Of a stretch of 47,110 bases of DNA, positions 7,783-16,334 are shown piece by piece. The stretch covers positions 1 through 47,110 of the forward strand of contig JANYHH010000050.1 in the NCBI GenBank assembly GCA_025359505.1, written 5' to 3'. Positions within the stretch are counted from its first letter, which is position 1. The number at the start of each line of letters is the position of its first letter. Source of the stretch: Deinococcales bacterium (lineage in GTDB: Bacteria > Deinococcota > Deinococci > Deinococcales > JAAFIG01). The notes under the pieces were generated by a model. The model was not told the DNA's origin, made no database searches, and saw only the letters and a list, made by a program, of their open reading frames with translations. A program made the position numbers and the translations under genes.

Positions 7783-9144
7783 ATGAGCATCACCAGCATC
7801 TCGCCGATCGACGGGCGCTACGCCAGAGTCACCCAGCCGCTCGAGGGCGTGCTGAGCGAATTCGCGCTGATGAAATACCGCTTTTACGTGGAACTCGAGT
7901 GGCTACGGTTTTTGAGCCGCGCCAAGCTCGAGGGGATTCGGGAGTTGATGGAATCCGAACATATGCTGCTCGAGAGAATGAGCGCTGAGTTCTCGGTCGC
8001 AGACGCTCAAGCCATCAAGGAGATCGAGCGCACCACGCGCCACGATGTCAAAGCGGTGGAATACTTCATCCGCGAGCGCCTAAAAAACTCGAGCCTAGCG
8101 GATGTCGGCGAGTTCGTGCATTTCGCTTGCACGTCCGAGGACATCAATAACCTGTCCTACGCGCTGATGCTGCAAAGTGCGATCAATGACCACTGGTTGC
8201 CGCTGGCAGAATCTATGGTCTCGAGCGTGCAGGCATTGGCTGTCATGCACAAAAGCGTGGCGATGATGGCTCGAACGCATGGGCAGCCCGCGTCACCGAC
8301 GACGCTCGGCAAGGAACTCGCGGTCTTCGCCTACCGCTGGCAGCGGCAGCTCGAGCAGATCAAGCACCTCGAGTATCTGGGAAAATTCGCGGGCGCGGTC
8401 AGTAACTTCAACGCCCACGTCAGCGCGTACCCCGACGCGGATTGGCGCGGGCTGTCAAAGGCTTTCGTGACGGGGCTGGGGCTGGGTTACAACCCACTGA
8501 CCACGCAAATCGAATCGCACGATTACATCGCCGAAGCGTTTCACGTGCTGATGCGCTTCAACCAGATCAGTCTGGGTTTCGCGCAGGACATCTGGCAGTA
8601 CATCAGCTTGGGTTACTTCAAGCAGCGCACGGTCGTCGGTGAAATCGGCTCGAGCACCATGCCGCACAAGGTCAACCCGATTGACTTTGAGAACGCCGAA
8701 GCCAATCTGGGCTTGGCGAACGCTACGCTGTCACACCTCGCTAATAAACTGCAAGTCTCGAGGTTGCAACGCGACCTGAGCGACTCGAGTTCGCTTCGGA
8801 ACATCGGCGTCGGCATCGCGCACGGCGTGATCGCGCTCTCGAGTCTGAACACAGGTATCAGTAAGCTCGAGGTTGGACGCGAAGCGATTGCGGCTGACTT
8901 AGACAATGAGTGGGCGCTGCTGGCAGAACCAATCCAGACCGTGATGCGAAAGCACGGTCTGACTGGTGGGTACGAGCGCATGAAGGATTTTACGAGGGGT
9001 GAGCGCGTCACAAAAGAAGCGATGCGCGACTTCATCCAGAGCCTCGAGCTGCCCGAACCCGACAAAACGCGCTTGCTCGAGCTGCGCCCCGCTGATTACG
9101 TTGGCTTGGCGGCTGAGCTGGTAGATGAGCTGGGGAAGGATTGA
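7783..9144 (+). CDS. purB: Adenylosuccinate lyase
   Basis: PurB removes fumarate from SAICAR and from adenylosuccinate, serving both the main purine pathway and AMP formation. The protein begins MSITSISPIDGRY. It shows the lyase-superfamily blocks: RTTRHDVKAVEYF, FACTSEDINN, RTHGQPASPTTLGKE and the signature SSTMPHKVNPIDFENAE. At 453 residues and with these motifs it is the E. coli-like subtype. An open frame extends further upstream, but that part is translated repeat sequence (7603-7757), so the ATG at 7783 is the true start. It lies between purD-purM and purN in one direction, so it is probably co-transcribed. Confidence 0.96.
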   Translation: MSITSISPIDGRYARVTQPLEGVLSEFALMKYRFYVELEWLRFLSRAKLEGIRELMESEHMLLERMSAEFSVADAQAIKEIERTTRHDVKAVEYFIRERLKNSSLADVGEFVHFACTSEDINNLSYALMLQSAINDHWLPLAESMVSSVQALAVMHKSVAMMARTHGQPASPTTLGKELAVFAYRWQRQLEQIKHLEYLGKFAGAVSNFNAHVSAYPDADWRGLSKAFVTGLGLGYNPLTTQIESHDYIAEAFHVLMRFNQISLGFAQDIWQYISLGYFKQRTVVGEIGSSTMPHKVNPIDFENAEANLGLANATLSHLANKLQVSRLQRDLSDSSSLRNIGVGIAHGVIALSSLNTGISKLEVGREAIAADLDNEWALLAEPIQTVMRKHGLTGGYERMKDFTRGERVTKEAMRDFIQSLELPEPDKTRLLELRPADYVGLAAELVDELGKD

Positions 9145-9155
9145 GGTCACTCGAG

Positions 9156-9710
9156 ATGCGGCATTTATATTGGCGACCCGTGACCCACAATGGCTTTGAA
9201 TCATTATTTTTTGATGAAGAGCCAGACGCTTTCTGTGTAGATTCCGTCGTTCTGGGAATTGAGCAGGGAGAAGCGTTTCGGTTGCATTACCGCCTCTGGC
9301 TCAATCACCAGTGGCAAGTGACTTCATTTCGGATTAGTCATTTGCCATACGGTACAGAATACCGATTCTTTCGTGACACCAACGATTTTTGGAGTCGCGG
9401 CGATCTCTTGGGTGACGACGATGGGCAATGGGCGGGCTGCACCGATTTGGACATCAGTTGCACGCCATTCACGAATACCTTGCCGATTCGCCGCTTGAAG
9501 CTCAAAGTTGGACAGAGTGCTGACATCAACGTCCTGTTTGTGGAATGCCCACAACTCAAGATCAAAACAGCTCCGCAACGCTACGAACGACTCAGCGAAC
9601 TCGAGTACCGCTTTACCAGTCTGGATAGTGATTTCACTGCGGTTATCACTGTGGACGCGGATGGTTTCGTCACGGATTATCCCGGTTTGTTTGAACGCAG
9701 GTATCCGTGA
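9156..9710 (+). CDS. Putative glycolipid-binding protein (COG3554/PF06475 type)
   Basis: The 184-residue protein has the family's features as I remember them: a start with a conserved Trp (MRHLYWRPV), a central C-TDLDISCTPFTNTLPIRR block, a QRYERL segment and the C-terminal DADGFVTDYPGLFERR. It lacks a signal peptide or membrane segment, so it is probably cytoplasmic. The biochemical role of this family is poorly known; the name comes from structural likeness. It is embedded in the purine cluster, starting 11 bp after purB and overlapping purN by GTGA, so it is co-expressed with purine genes. A TTG 15 bp upstream (9141) is an alternative start. Confidence 0.7.
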   Translation: MRHLYWRPVTHNGFESLFFDEEPDAFCVDSVVLGIEQGEAFRLHYRLWLNHQWQVTSFRISHLPYGTEYRFFRDTNDFWSRGDLLGDDDGQWAGCTDLDISCTPFTNTLPIRRLKLKVGQSADINVLFVECPQLKIKTAPQRYERLSELEYRFTSLDSDFTAVITVDADGFVTDYPGLFERRYP

Positions 9711-10303
9711 CCCCTCGAGTGATCGTGCTGGTCAGCGGAAATGGCTCAAACCTGCAAGCCCTGATTGACGCGAACCTCGAGCTGGATATCGTGCTGGTCG
9801 TTTCCAACCGCAAAGCCGCCTTCGCGCTCGAGCGGGCTGCCACGGCAGGCATTGCGACGTTGTACGCGCCATTGAAACCATTCACGATTGCTGGACGCTC
9901 GAGGGCTGAGTACGACGCCGACCTCGCCCAGAAAATCAGGCTGCTCGAGCCGGATTTGATTGTGCTGGCGGGCTGGATGCACGTCTTTACGCCTATCTTT
10001 CTCGAGGGTGTGGGCGTGCCCGTCATCAACCTTCACCCAGCCCTGCCCGGTCAATTCGCTGGGGCGCACGCGATTGAAGACGCGTACAATGCGTGGCTCG
10101 AGGGGAAAATCACGGAGTCGGGCTGCATGGTGCATCACGTCATCCCAGAGTTGGACGCGGGCGAAGCGATTGCGACTCGAGTCGTACCGTTCATCGTGGG
10201 TGATACGCTCGAGATATTTGCGAATCGTTTGCACGCCGCTGAACACGAATTGATCGTGACTGCCACTCGCGCCATCCTCGAGACTTTCAAACAACCCGCG
10301 TAA
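9707..10303 (+). CDS. purN: Phosphoribosylglycinamide formyltransferase
   Basis: PurN transfers a formyl group from 10-formyl-THF to GAR. The 198-residue protein has the phosphate loop VLVSGNGSNLQAL, LAGWMHVFTP, the catalytic Asn-x-His in VINLHPALPG and the Asp in ELDAGEAI (family Asn106, His108, Asp144 equivalents). The wording NLHPALPGQF rather than the usual HPSLLPAF, and the MVHHVIPELD that follows, recalls fungal ADE8-type enzymes. The GTG at 9707 overlaps the previous stop. The next gene, purL, starts about 50 bp later after a small hairpin. Confidence 0.95.
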   Translation: MTPRVIVLVSGNGSNLQALIDANLELDIVLVVSNRKAAFALERAATAGIATLYAPLKPFTIAGRSRAEYDADLAQKIRLLEPDLIVLAGWMHVFTPIFLEGVGVPVINLHPALPGQFAGAHAIEDAYNAWLEGKITESGCMVHHVIPELDAGEAIATRVVPFIVGDTLEIFANRLHAAEHELIVTATRAILETFKQPA

Positions 10304-10321
10304 CCACCGCCCACAATCAAA

Positions 10322-10340
10322 GGTGTCCTCGAGAGACACC
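10322..10340 (+). other. Small hairpin in purL leader
   Basis: GGTGTC and GACACC flank CTCGAGA, giving a 6-bp stem in the 49-bp gap between purN and purL. It ends just before the GGAGAAG ribosome site of purL. It could influence translation of purL or protect the mRNA; there is no T-run, so it is not a terminator. Confidence 0.35.
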
Positions 10341-10352
10341 AATTGGAGAAGA

Positions 10353-13300
10353 ATGCCCACGTACCGCGCCCTGATCTGGAACATCGACGCTCCCGCACAG
10401 CAACGCCTGTACTTCCTGAGCGGCGCGAACCTCGAGCCGAGCCATATCCAAACGCTATGTCTCGAGTTGCTGTGCGACCCCGTGACGGAAACGTTTTTCG
10501 TAGGGGCGCAACATGTTGCGCCCAGCGCTCCGCGACCCCAAGCCTTCTTCGAGGTGACGTTCCTGCCCGGCGTGACCGACAGCGCCGCCGAGAGTTTGGC
10601 ACGTGCAGCCGCCCTGCTCTCAATCCCGCTCGAGCGAGCCGCCAGCGGTGAGCGCCTCGAGTACGACGAAGCGCTCAGTCTCGAGGAGCTGAATGTGTTC
10701 GCCCACGAGCGCATCAACGAGGTCATTCAGCGCTTCACCGTCAACAATGAAATCACCGCGCCATTCGTGGAGATCAGTGCGTCCTCGAGCAACGCCGTGG
10801 AAATCATCGTCGTGCGTGGCGCGTCCGATGCGCGGCTACTCGAGATATCCAAGGAGCGCCGCCTCGCGCTGGACTTGCCGGAAATGCAGGCGGTGAGAAA
10901 ATATTACGAACTCGAGGACAGGGACGCAAGCGACATTGAACTCGAGATGATCGCGCAAACGTGGTCTGAGCACTGCGTGCATAAAACGTTCAGGGCGCAG
11001 ATTACGGGCAGTGACGGCTCGAGCGTCAATGGGCTGTTGAAGACGTACATTGCGGCGGCGACGCGGGAAATCGACAAGTCGTGGGTGCGTTCTGCGTTCG
11101 TGGACAACGCGGGCGTGATCGAGTTCGACGATGAGTTCGATCTGGCGATCAAAGTCGAAACGCACAACCACCCATCCGCCCTCGAGCCGTTCGGCGGGGC
11201 AAACACCGGCGTTGGCGGCGTGATCCGCGACGTGCTGGCGATGGGCGCGAAACCGATTGCCAACATGGATGTCTTGTGCTTCGGGAATCTCGAGCAAGCG
11301 GAGATTCCCGAGGGCGTGCTGCATCCGCAGCGCGTGCAGGACGGTGTGGTGCGCGGCATCGAAGATTACGGCAACAAAATGGGCATTCCGACCGTCAACG
11401 GCGCGATTTTCTATCACGATGGGTACACCGCCAATCCGCTGGTCTACTGCGGCTGCATCGGCGTGATGCCCGCGAGTGAGCGCAACGCCAAGCCGCTCGA
11501 GGCGCGGGCGGGCGATCTGATCGTCGCCATCGGCGGGCGCACCGGACGCGACGGGTTGCGCGGCGCGACCTTCTCGAGTCTGGAGATGGACACGAGTACG
11601 TCTGAGATCGCTTCCTCGAGCGTGCAGATCGGGCAGCCGATCACCGAGAAGCAGGTGCAGGAAGTGATTCTGAGATCAAAGCACCTGTACAGCGCGATGA
11701 CCGATTGCGGCGCGGGCGGTTTCAGCAGCGCGGTCGGTGAGATGGGTAAAAACTTGGGCGCGACGGTGCGGCTCGAGGGGGCGCTTTTAAAGTACGCGGG
11801 GCTAGCGCCGTGGGAGATCTGGCTCAGCGAGGCGCAGGAGCGCATGGTGCTGAGCGTGCCACCAGCGAATCTCGAGGCATTGCGGGAGATTTGCGCGGGT
11901 CAGGACGTGGAACTCGTCGTGCTGGGCGAGTTCACGACTTCCAAGCGGCTCGAGCTGAGTATGAACGGCGCAAGCGTCGGTTCGCTGAGCCTCGAGTTTC
12001 TGTTTGATGGCATCCCGCAGCGTCACCTGCACGCCGACGTGCCGGAACGCATCACCGTCGCTCCCGCCTTGCAGCGGCTCGAGGCGCGGGACGTAGACCT
12101 CGAGCTGGACTTGCTGAACCTGCTGGCGCACCCGAACATCCGCAGCAGAGAAGACGTGATCCGGCGCTTCGACCATGAAGTCAAAGGCGGTACTCGGGTG
12201 CGTCCGCTGGTCGGTGCAGCGCATCACGGCCCGTCGGACGCGGCGGTGCTGATGCCCAATCCAGCCTCGAGCGTCAAAGGTGTCGCGGTTTCAAACGGAC
12301 TCTGCCCGCAATTCTCGCATCAGCCGTATGCGATGGCGTGGGCGGCGATTGACGAGGCGATCCGTAACGCCGTCGCGGTCGGCGCTGACCCAGACCGCAT
12401 TGCGATTTTGGATAATTTCTGCTGGGGCAACCCAACGATTCCCGACCGCTTGGGCGGGCTGCTCGAGACTTCACGCGGGTGTTACGACGCGGCCATCGCG
12501 TATGGCACGCCGTTTGTCAGCGGCAAAGACAGTCTGTACAACGAGTACACGGATGCCGATGGCGCGAAGCACGCGATTCCGGGGACGCTGCTGATTAGCG
12601 CGGTCGGGATTGTGCCGGACGCTGCTCGAGTCGTGACGATGGATTTCAAACGTGCTGGCAACTTGATTTACCTGCTTGGCGAAACGAGGGACGAGCTAGG
12701 CTCGAGTCATTACGCATTGCTGCACGGTCTTAAGGGTGGACTCGTGCCGCAACCCGTGGCGGGCGCACTTGAAAGATTCCGCAAGCTTCACGTAGCGATC
12801 CAAAACGGTTGGGTTCAAGCTTGTCACGACCTTTCTGAAGGCGGTTTGGGAGTCGCAATCGCAGAGATGTGTATCGCTGGGCGTCTCGGCGTTGATTTGC
12901 TGCTCGAGAAGAAAACCTGTTGGGATTTAATCGAGCCAGATATTCTGTTGTTCAGTGAAACGCTCTCTAGATTCGTTCTCGAGGTTGCACCAGAACACTG
13001 TGACCAAATAAATGCGCTTTTCGGTGATGGCGTCTGTGATTACATTGGCGTGGTCACAGAAAGTCCCGATGTCATTTTCGAGTTCTACGGTGCGGTGCTG
13101 ATTCACACCGACATCGTGGCGCTCGAGCTGGCGTGGCGCGGCGATCTCGCGCCCGCGCCCGTGCCCAACGCACCAACCGTAGGGGCGAGGCTAGCCTCGC
13201 CCCTACGATCAACCGCGCCCAAAGTCCTGATTCTGCATGCGAACGGCTCGAACCGCGATTCAGATGCGGCGCTCGCGGTGCGACTGGCGGGGGGCGACCC

Positions 13301-13961
13301 GCGCATCGTCCACATCAACCAGCTCACGCAGTCCCCGAAGCTGCTCGAGGATCACGCGATGCTGATCCTGCCCGGCGGTTTCTCCTACGGCGATGACCTC
13401 GGCGCGGGCGTGCTGTGGGCGCTCGAGCTGCGGATGCGATTTGGTGACGCGCTGCAACAGTTCATCTCGAGCGGTCGCCCCGTGCTGGGCATCTGCAACG
13501 GGTTTCAGACGCTGGTCAAGGCGGGTGTGCTGCCGGGCAACGTCACCCCGCGCAAAACCACGCTGACCTACAATGCGGGCGGGCATTTCGAGTGCCGCTG
13601 GGTCACGCTCGAGGCGAATCCATCTTCCAAAAGTTTCTGGCTCGAGGGCTTAGAGGCTGGGCTGGACACGCCAGTCGCGCACGGCGAGGGCAGGTTCATG
13701 TGCGACATTGAGACTTTGGCAGCGCTCGAGGCGGACGGGTTGATCGCGCTGCGTTACAGCGGCGATTCGTACCCGTTCAACCCGAACGGCAGCGTATCCA
13801 GCATCGCGGGCATCACCAACGCCGCTGGCAACGTGCTGGGCTTGATGCCGCACCCAGAGAATCACGTCTTCGACTGGCAACACCCGCGTTTCGCTCGAGG
13901 GGAACACGGGCGCAGCGGGCTAGCGCTGTTCCAAAACGCGATCCGTCACCTCTCGAGCTGA
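10353..13961 (+). CDS. purL: FGAM synthase, fused PurS-like/PurL/PurQ polypeptide
   Basis: The protein of 1202 residues makes FGAM from FGAR, ATP and glutamine. After a PurS-like N-terminus (FFEVTFLPGVTDSAAESLARA) come PurL motifs: TWSEHCVHKTF, KVETHNHPSALEPFGGANTG, TDCGAGGFSS, SGKDSLYNEY and HDLSEGGLGVA. A class I glutaminase (PurQ) follows from about residue 955, with PGGFSYGDDLGAG, Cys1048 in GICNGFQTL, and His1167/Glu1169 in MPHPENH. The ATG at 10353 follows GGAGAAG; a GTG at 10323 is less likely. Two palindromic repeats lie in frame, at about residues 50-57 and in the PurL-PurQ linker at about 943-952. Many relatives keep PurS, PurL and PurQ as separate proteins. Confidence 0.95.
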   Translation: MPTYRALIWNIDAPAQQRLYFLSGANLEPSHIQTLCLELLCDPVTETFFVGAQHVAPSAPRPQAFFEVTFLPGVTDSAAESLARAAALLSIPLERAASGERLEYDEALSLEELNVFAHERINEVIQRFTVNNEITAPFVEISASSSNAVEIIVVRGASDARLLEISKERRLALDLPEMQAVRKYYELEDRDASDIELEMIAQTWSEHCVHKTFRAQITGSDGSSVNGLLKTYIAAATREIDKSWVRSAFVDNAGVIEFDDEFDLAIKVETHNHPSALEPFGGANTGVGGVIRDVLAMGAKPIANMDVLCFGNLEQAEIPEGVLHPQRVQDGVVRGIEDYGNKMGIPTVNGAIFYHDGYTANPLVYCGCIGVMPASERNAKPLEARAGDLIVAIGGRTGRDGLRGATFSSLEMDTSTSEIASSSVQIGQPITEKQVQEVILRSKHLYSAMTDCGAGGFSSAVGEMGKNLGATVRLEGALLKYAGLAPWEIWLSEAQERMVLSVPPANLEALREICAGQDVELVVLGEFTTSKRLELSMNGASVGSLSLEFLFDGIPQRHLHADVPERITVAPALQRLEARDVDLELDLLNLLAHPNIRSREDVIRRFDHEVKGGTRVRPLVGAAHHGPSDAAVLMPNPASSVKGVAVSNGLCPQFSHQPYAMAWAAIDEAIRNAVAVGADPDRIAILDNFCWGNPTIPDRLGGLLETSRGCYDAAIAYGTPFVSGKDSLYNEYTDADGAKHAIPGTLLISAVGIVPDAARVVTMDFKRAGNLIYLLGETRDELGSSHYALLHGLKGGLVPQPVAGALERFRKLHVAIQNGWVQACHDLSEGGLGVAIAEMCIAGRLGVDLLLEKKTCWDLIEPDILLFSETLSRFVLEVAPEHCDQINALFGDGVCDYIGVVTESPDVIFEFYGAVLIHTDIVALELAWRGDLAPAPVPNAPTVGARLASPLRSTAPKVLILHANGSNRDSDAALAVRLAGGDPRIVHINQLTQSPKLLEDHAMLILPGGFSYGDDLGAGVLWALELRMRFGDALQQFISSGRPVLGICNGFQTLVKAGVLPGNVTPRKTTLTYNAGGHFECRWVTLEANPSSKSFWLEGLEAGLDTPVAHGEGRFMCDIETLAALEADGLIALRYSGDSYPFNPNGSVSSIAGITNAAGNVLGLMPHPENHVFDWQHPRFARGEHGRSGLALFQNAIRHLSS
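10500..10523. repeat. TAGGGGC-type palindrome inside purL N-terminus
   Basis: GTAGGGGCGCAACA is followed by TGTTGCGCCC; the inner 20 bp (10504-10523) is a perfect palindrome. It is read in frame as FVGAQHVAP, between two parts of the PurS-like region. The same core recurs in a non-coding gap at 18688-18715. Confidence 0.8.
13178..13207. repeat. Perfect 30-bp TAGGGGC-type palindrome in PurL-PurQ linker
   Basis: CGTAGGGGCGAGGCT is followed immediately by its exact complement, giving a 30-bp perfect palindrome. It is read in frame as VGARLASPLR, just before the PurQ glutaminase domain starts at PKVLILHANG. A near-identical copy sits in an ABC ATPase at 42291-42320. Confidence 0.9.
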
Positions 13962-13972
13962 GCCGCACTTTC

Positions 13973-14020
13973 GCCTCTCCCTGCGGGAGAGGCCGCTGCG
14001 AAGCAGCGGGTGAGGGGGGC
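13973..14020. repeat. CTCTCCC/GGGAGAG-type REP between purL and purC
   Basis: Two hairpins in tandem, GCCTCTCC-CTGC-GGGAGAGGC and CCGCTGC-GAA-GCAGCGG, followed by GTGAGGGGGGCG. The order is the same as in the repeats at 30483 and 30894. It begins 12 bp after the purL stop. Confidence 0.75.
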
Positions 14021-14077
14021 GAAGCGCAGCGAGTTGCCCTTGACCTTGATCCCCGCCACACGACTCGAGGAGAACCA

Positions 14078-15028
14078 ATGACGCACGATGAACTCGTCCA
14101 AGCCGTCCCGCACGCCCTCAATGAAATCGACCTATCACCTCTCGGCGCACAAACCTCGGGCAAGGTGCGCGAGATGGTCGCGCTGCCAAACGGCTCGAGG
14201 GTGCTGGTGACGACGGATCGCGTCAGTGCGTTCGATGTCGTGCTGGGCAGCATTCCCTTCAAGGGGCAAGTGCTGAATCAACTGTCCGCGTGGTGGTTTG
14301 AGCGCACGAGTGACATCGTGCAGAATCACGTTTTAGCTGTGCCGGACGAGAACGTGACGATTGCGGTGGAAGCCGTGCCGCTGCCCGTCGAGGTGGTCGT
14401 GCGCGGCTTCATCACGGGCGTGACGAAGACGAGCTTGTGGACGATGTACCAGAGCGGCGCTCGAGAGGTTTACGGGCACACGTTGCCGGACGGCTTACAG
14501 AAAAACGATGCACTCTCGCAAGCCATCGTCACGCCGACGACGAAAGCTGGTCTGGGCGGTCACGACGCGCCGATCACCGCGCAGCAAATTGTGGCTCGAG
14601 GTTTGGTGAACGCTGACTTGTGGGCGCAGGTCGAGCGCGTGGCATTGGCGCTGTTCGCAAGGGGGCAGCAAGTGGCGAGGGACGCTGGCTTGATTCTGGT
14701 GGATACGAAGTACGAGTTCGGCTTGATCGACGGGCAACTGAGCTTGATCGACGAGCTGCACACGCCCGACTCGAGCCGCTACTGGGTCGCGGAGAGCTAC
14801 GAACGCGACTCGAGCAATCCCGAGAGTTTCGATAAGGAGTTTCTGCGCTTGTGGTTCGCGGCTCGAGGGTACACGGGGGACGGAGCGCCACCGCCGATGC
14901 CGCCTGAATTCGTCGCGCAGGTCGCCGGGCGGTACATCGCGGCGTATGAGCGTTTGACGGGTCTAGCGTTCAAAGCAGGCGAGACACCAGCCGCAGTGCG
15001 AATCCTCGAGCGCCTGAAAAACCCGTAG
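14078..15028 (+). CDS. purC: SAICAR synthase
   Basis: PurC joins CAIR and aspartate to form SAICAR. The 316-residue protein is the long form found in fungi and some bacteria. It has TSGKVREMV, TDRVSAFDVVLGSIPFKG, VVRGFITGV, the KYEFGLIDG metal/ATP site and IDELHTPDSSRYW. The ATG at 14078 follows an ACTCGAGGAGAA ribosome site, so the genome-wide CTCGAG word overlaps the Shine-Dalgarno here. The stop codon TAG (15026-15028) belongs to a palindromic repeat starting at 15024, so the C-terminus has been set by that repeat. It closes the purine cluster, 116 bp after purL. Confidence 0.95.
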   Translation: MTHDELVQAVPHALNEIDLSPLGAQTSGKVREMVALPNGSRVLVTTDRVSAFDVVLGSIPFKGQVLNQLSAWWFERTSDIVQNHVLAVPDENVTIAVEAVPLPVEVVVRGFITGVTKTSLWTMYQSGAREVYGHTLPDGLQKNDALSQAIVTPTTKAGLGGHDAPITAQQIVARGLVNADLWAQVERVALALFARGQQVARDAGLILVDTKYEFGLIDGQLSLIDELHTPDSSRYWVAESYERDSSNPESFDKEFLRLWFAARGYTGDGAPPPMPPEFVAQVAGRYIAAYERLTGLAFKAGETPAAVRILERLKNP

Positions 15029-15052
15029 GGGTTTGCCACTGCAAACCCTGCG
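15024..15052. repeat. TAGGGGT-type palindrome overlapping purC stop
   Basis: CGTAGGGGTTTGC and GCAAACCCTGCG form a stem around CACT. The TAG of the left arm is the purC stop codon. A closely similar copy (GGGGTTTGC...GCAAACCCCTACG) lies at 16957-16985. Confidence 0.8.
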
Positions 15053-15062
15053 TGATAATCGG

Positions 15063-15081
15063 CTCGAGGGCGACCCTCGAG
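15063..15081. other. Hairpin made of two CTCGAG words between convergent genes
   Basis: CTCGAGGG and CCCTCGAG form a perfect 8-bp stem around CGA in the short gap between the ends of purC (plus) and the serine hydrolase (minus). It could act as a bidirectional transcription stop with the neighbouring repeat, but there is no T-run. Confidence 0.4.
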
Positions 15082-15083
15082 AC

Positions 15084-16235
15084 TCAAAATAGTTTGGCGG
15101 TGTCTGGGTCGCGCAGAACGGTTTTGAGGATGTTCACGACGCCGCTCGAGTTTTTCGCGGTCAGTGCGGTGTTGCCCATCACCACCGCACCGATCCGCGT
15201 GACGGGATTCCAGTACAGGTAGCACAGCGCTCCCGGATCGCCGCCCGCGTGACCGATCAGCCCTTTTTTGAACGCCCAGAACAAACCCTGATCGTCGTCT
15301 TTCTCGGCATCTTTAAACTGCGGCTCGAGCATCGCCTGCAAGGTTTTTGGCTCGAGGATCGTCGCACCACCAAGGCGGCCACAGCTCATCATTGCGGCTA
15401 AAAATCGTGCCATGTCGTTGGCGCTCGAGCGCAACTGACCGTCGGGGTAGGTCGGGTAGCCGTAATGCGTCAACTCTGGAAACTCGGGGTCGTAAGGGAA
15501 GGCGATGCTGCCGATGTCTTTGAAGTCGCGCAGAAACCAGTGCGTGTTGCTCATCCCGAGCGGTTTGAAAATTCGCTCATCGGTGAACGCGTCAAAACTT
15601 ACACCGCTGCGAAGCTCGAGCAGATAGGCGCTGAGGGCAATGCCGATGTTGGTGTACTCGAATTTCTGACCGGGCTTGGTGGCGGCGAAGTTGTTCGTGG
15701 CATCGTAACGGCTACCGCCGGGCAGAAAATAGCTTTTCAGGAAATCGCCCAGACTGACCGTTGAATCCCCCGCGCCGTAACTCGCGGCGAGGGTCGGCGT
15801 GAAATCCACCAAGCCCGATGTGTGCGTCGCCAAGTGCCGCAGGGTGATCGTGCCAGCGGCTCGAGGATTGAGGATTTTGAACGGCAGGTACGCGTTGATG
15901 TCAGTGTCTAAATTAATCTTGCCCATCTCGACAAGTTGCATCAGCGCCGTGCCCGTGACGACCTTGCTGACCGAGGCGATCATGAAGGGCGTGTCGGCAG
16001 TGACTGGGGCTTTGGTTGTCAGGTTGCCTACGCCGTAACCTTTACTGAAAACGGTGCGACCGTCTTTGACGATGGCTACGGCAAAGCCCGGATAGCGTGA
16101 GTTGCTGACCTCGCGGGCGATCAGCGCGTCCAGTTCCGCGACGGAGCGCGGCGCGGCCACACCCGACAGTCCGAAGGCGCTGGCGACGAGGCTCGAGAGG
16201 GCGATCAGAATTTGCTGCGTGCGCGTGATCTTCAT
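15084..16235 (-). CDS. Secreted serine hydrolase, class C beta-lactamase fold
   Basis: The 383-residue protein starts with a signal peptide (MKITRTQQILIALSSLVASAF, cleavage likely near GVAA), so it acts outside the inner membrane. The penicillin-binding fold motifs are present: S-V-S-K (catalytic Ser in MIASVSKVVTG), Y-T-N (KFEYTNIGIAL) and the H-A-G triad in LIGHAGGDPG. HTSGL is the usual conserved turn. This family includes esterases, D-amino-acid peptidases and AmpC enzymes; the substrate cannot be told from sequence. It is divergent from a regulator at 16335, with tandem CTCGAGTAG repeats in the 99-bp gap between them. Confidence 0.88.
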   Translation of the reverse strand: MKITRTQQILIALSSLVASAFGLSGVAAPRSVAELDALIAREVSNSRYPGFAVAIVKDGRTVFSKGYGVGNLTTKAPVTADTPFMIASVSKVVTGTALMQLVEMGKINLDTDINAYLPFKILNPRAAGTITLRHLATHTSGLVDFTPTLAASYGAGDSTVSLGDFLKSYFLPGGSRYDATNNFAATKPGQKFEYTNIGIALSAYLLELRSGVSFDAFTDERIFKPLGMSNTHWFLRDFKDIGSIAFPYDPEFPELTHYGYPTYPDGQLRSSANDMARFLAAMMSCGRLGGATILEPKTLQAMLEPQFKDAEKDDDQGLFWAFKKGLIGHAGGDPGALCYLYWNPVTRIGAVVMGNTALTAKNSSGVVNILKTVLRDPDTAKLF

Positions 16236-16277
16236 AGGTTCAGTGTGTGGGCAAAGCTACTCGAGATGCAGCGCCCG

Positions 16278-16325
16278 TTCTCGAGTAGCCCTGTCCTCGA
16301 GTAGCCCTGTCCTCGAGTAGCATTC
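16278..16325. repeat. Three tandem 16-bp units in a divergent promoter gap
   Basis: Three consecutive 16-bp units run TTCTCGAGTAGCCCTG, TCCTCGAGTAGCCCTG and TCCTCGAGTAGCATTC. An inverted GCTACTCGAG lies about 15 bp to the left (from 16255). The set fills the gap between the divergent serine hydrolase and regulator genes, so it may be an operator array for the regulator. Confidence 0.7.
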
Positions 16326-16334
16326 GGGTCAACA

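Noticed and set aside
9746-10726. Open frame antisense across purN and the purL start
   Set aside because: Crosses two well-supported genes and has no recognisable motif.
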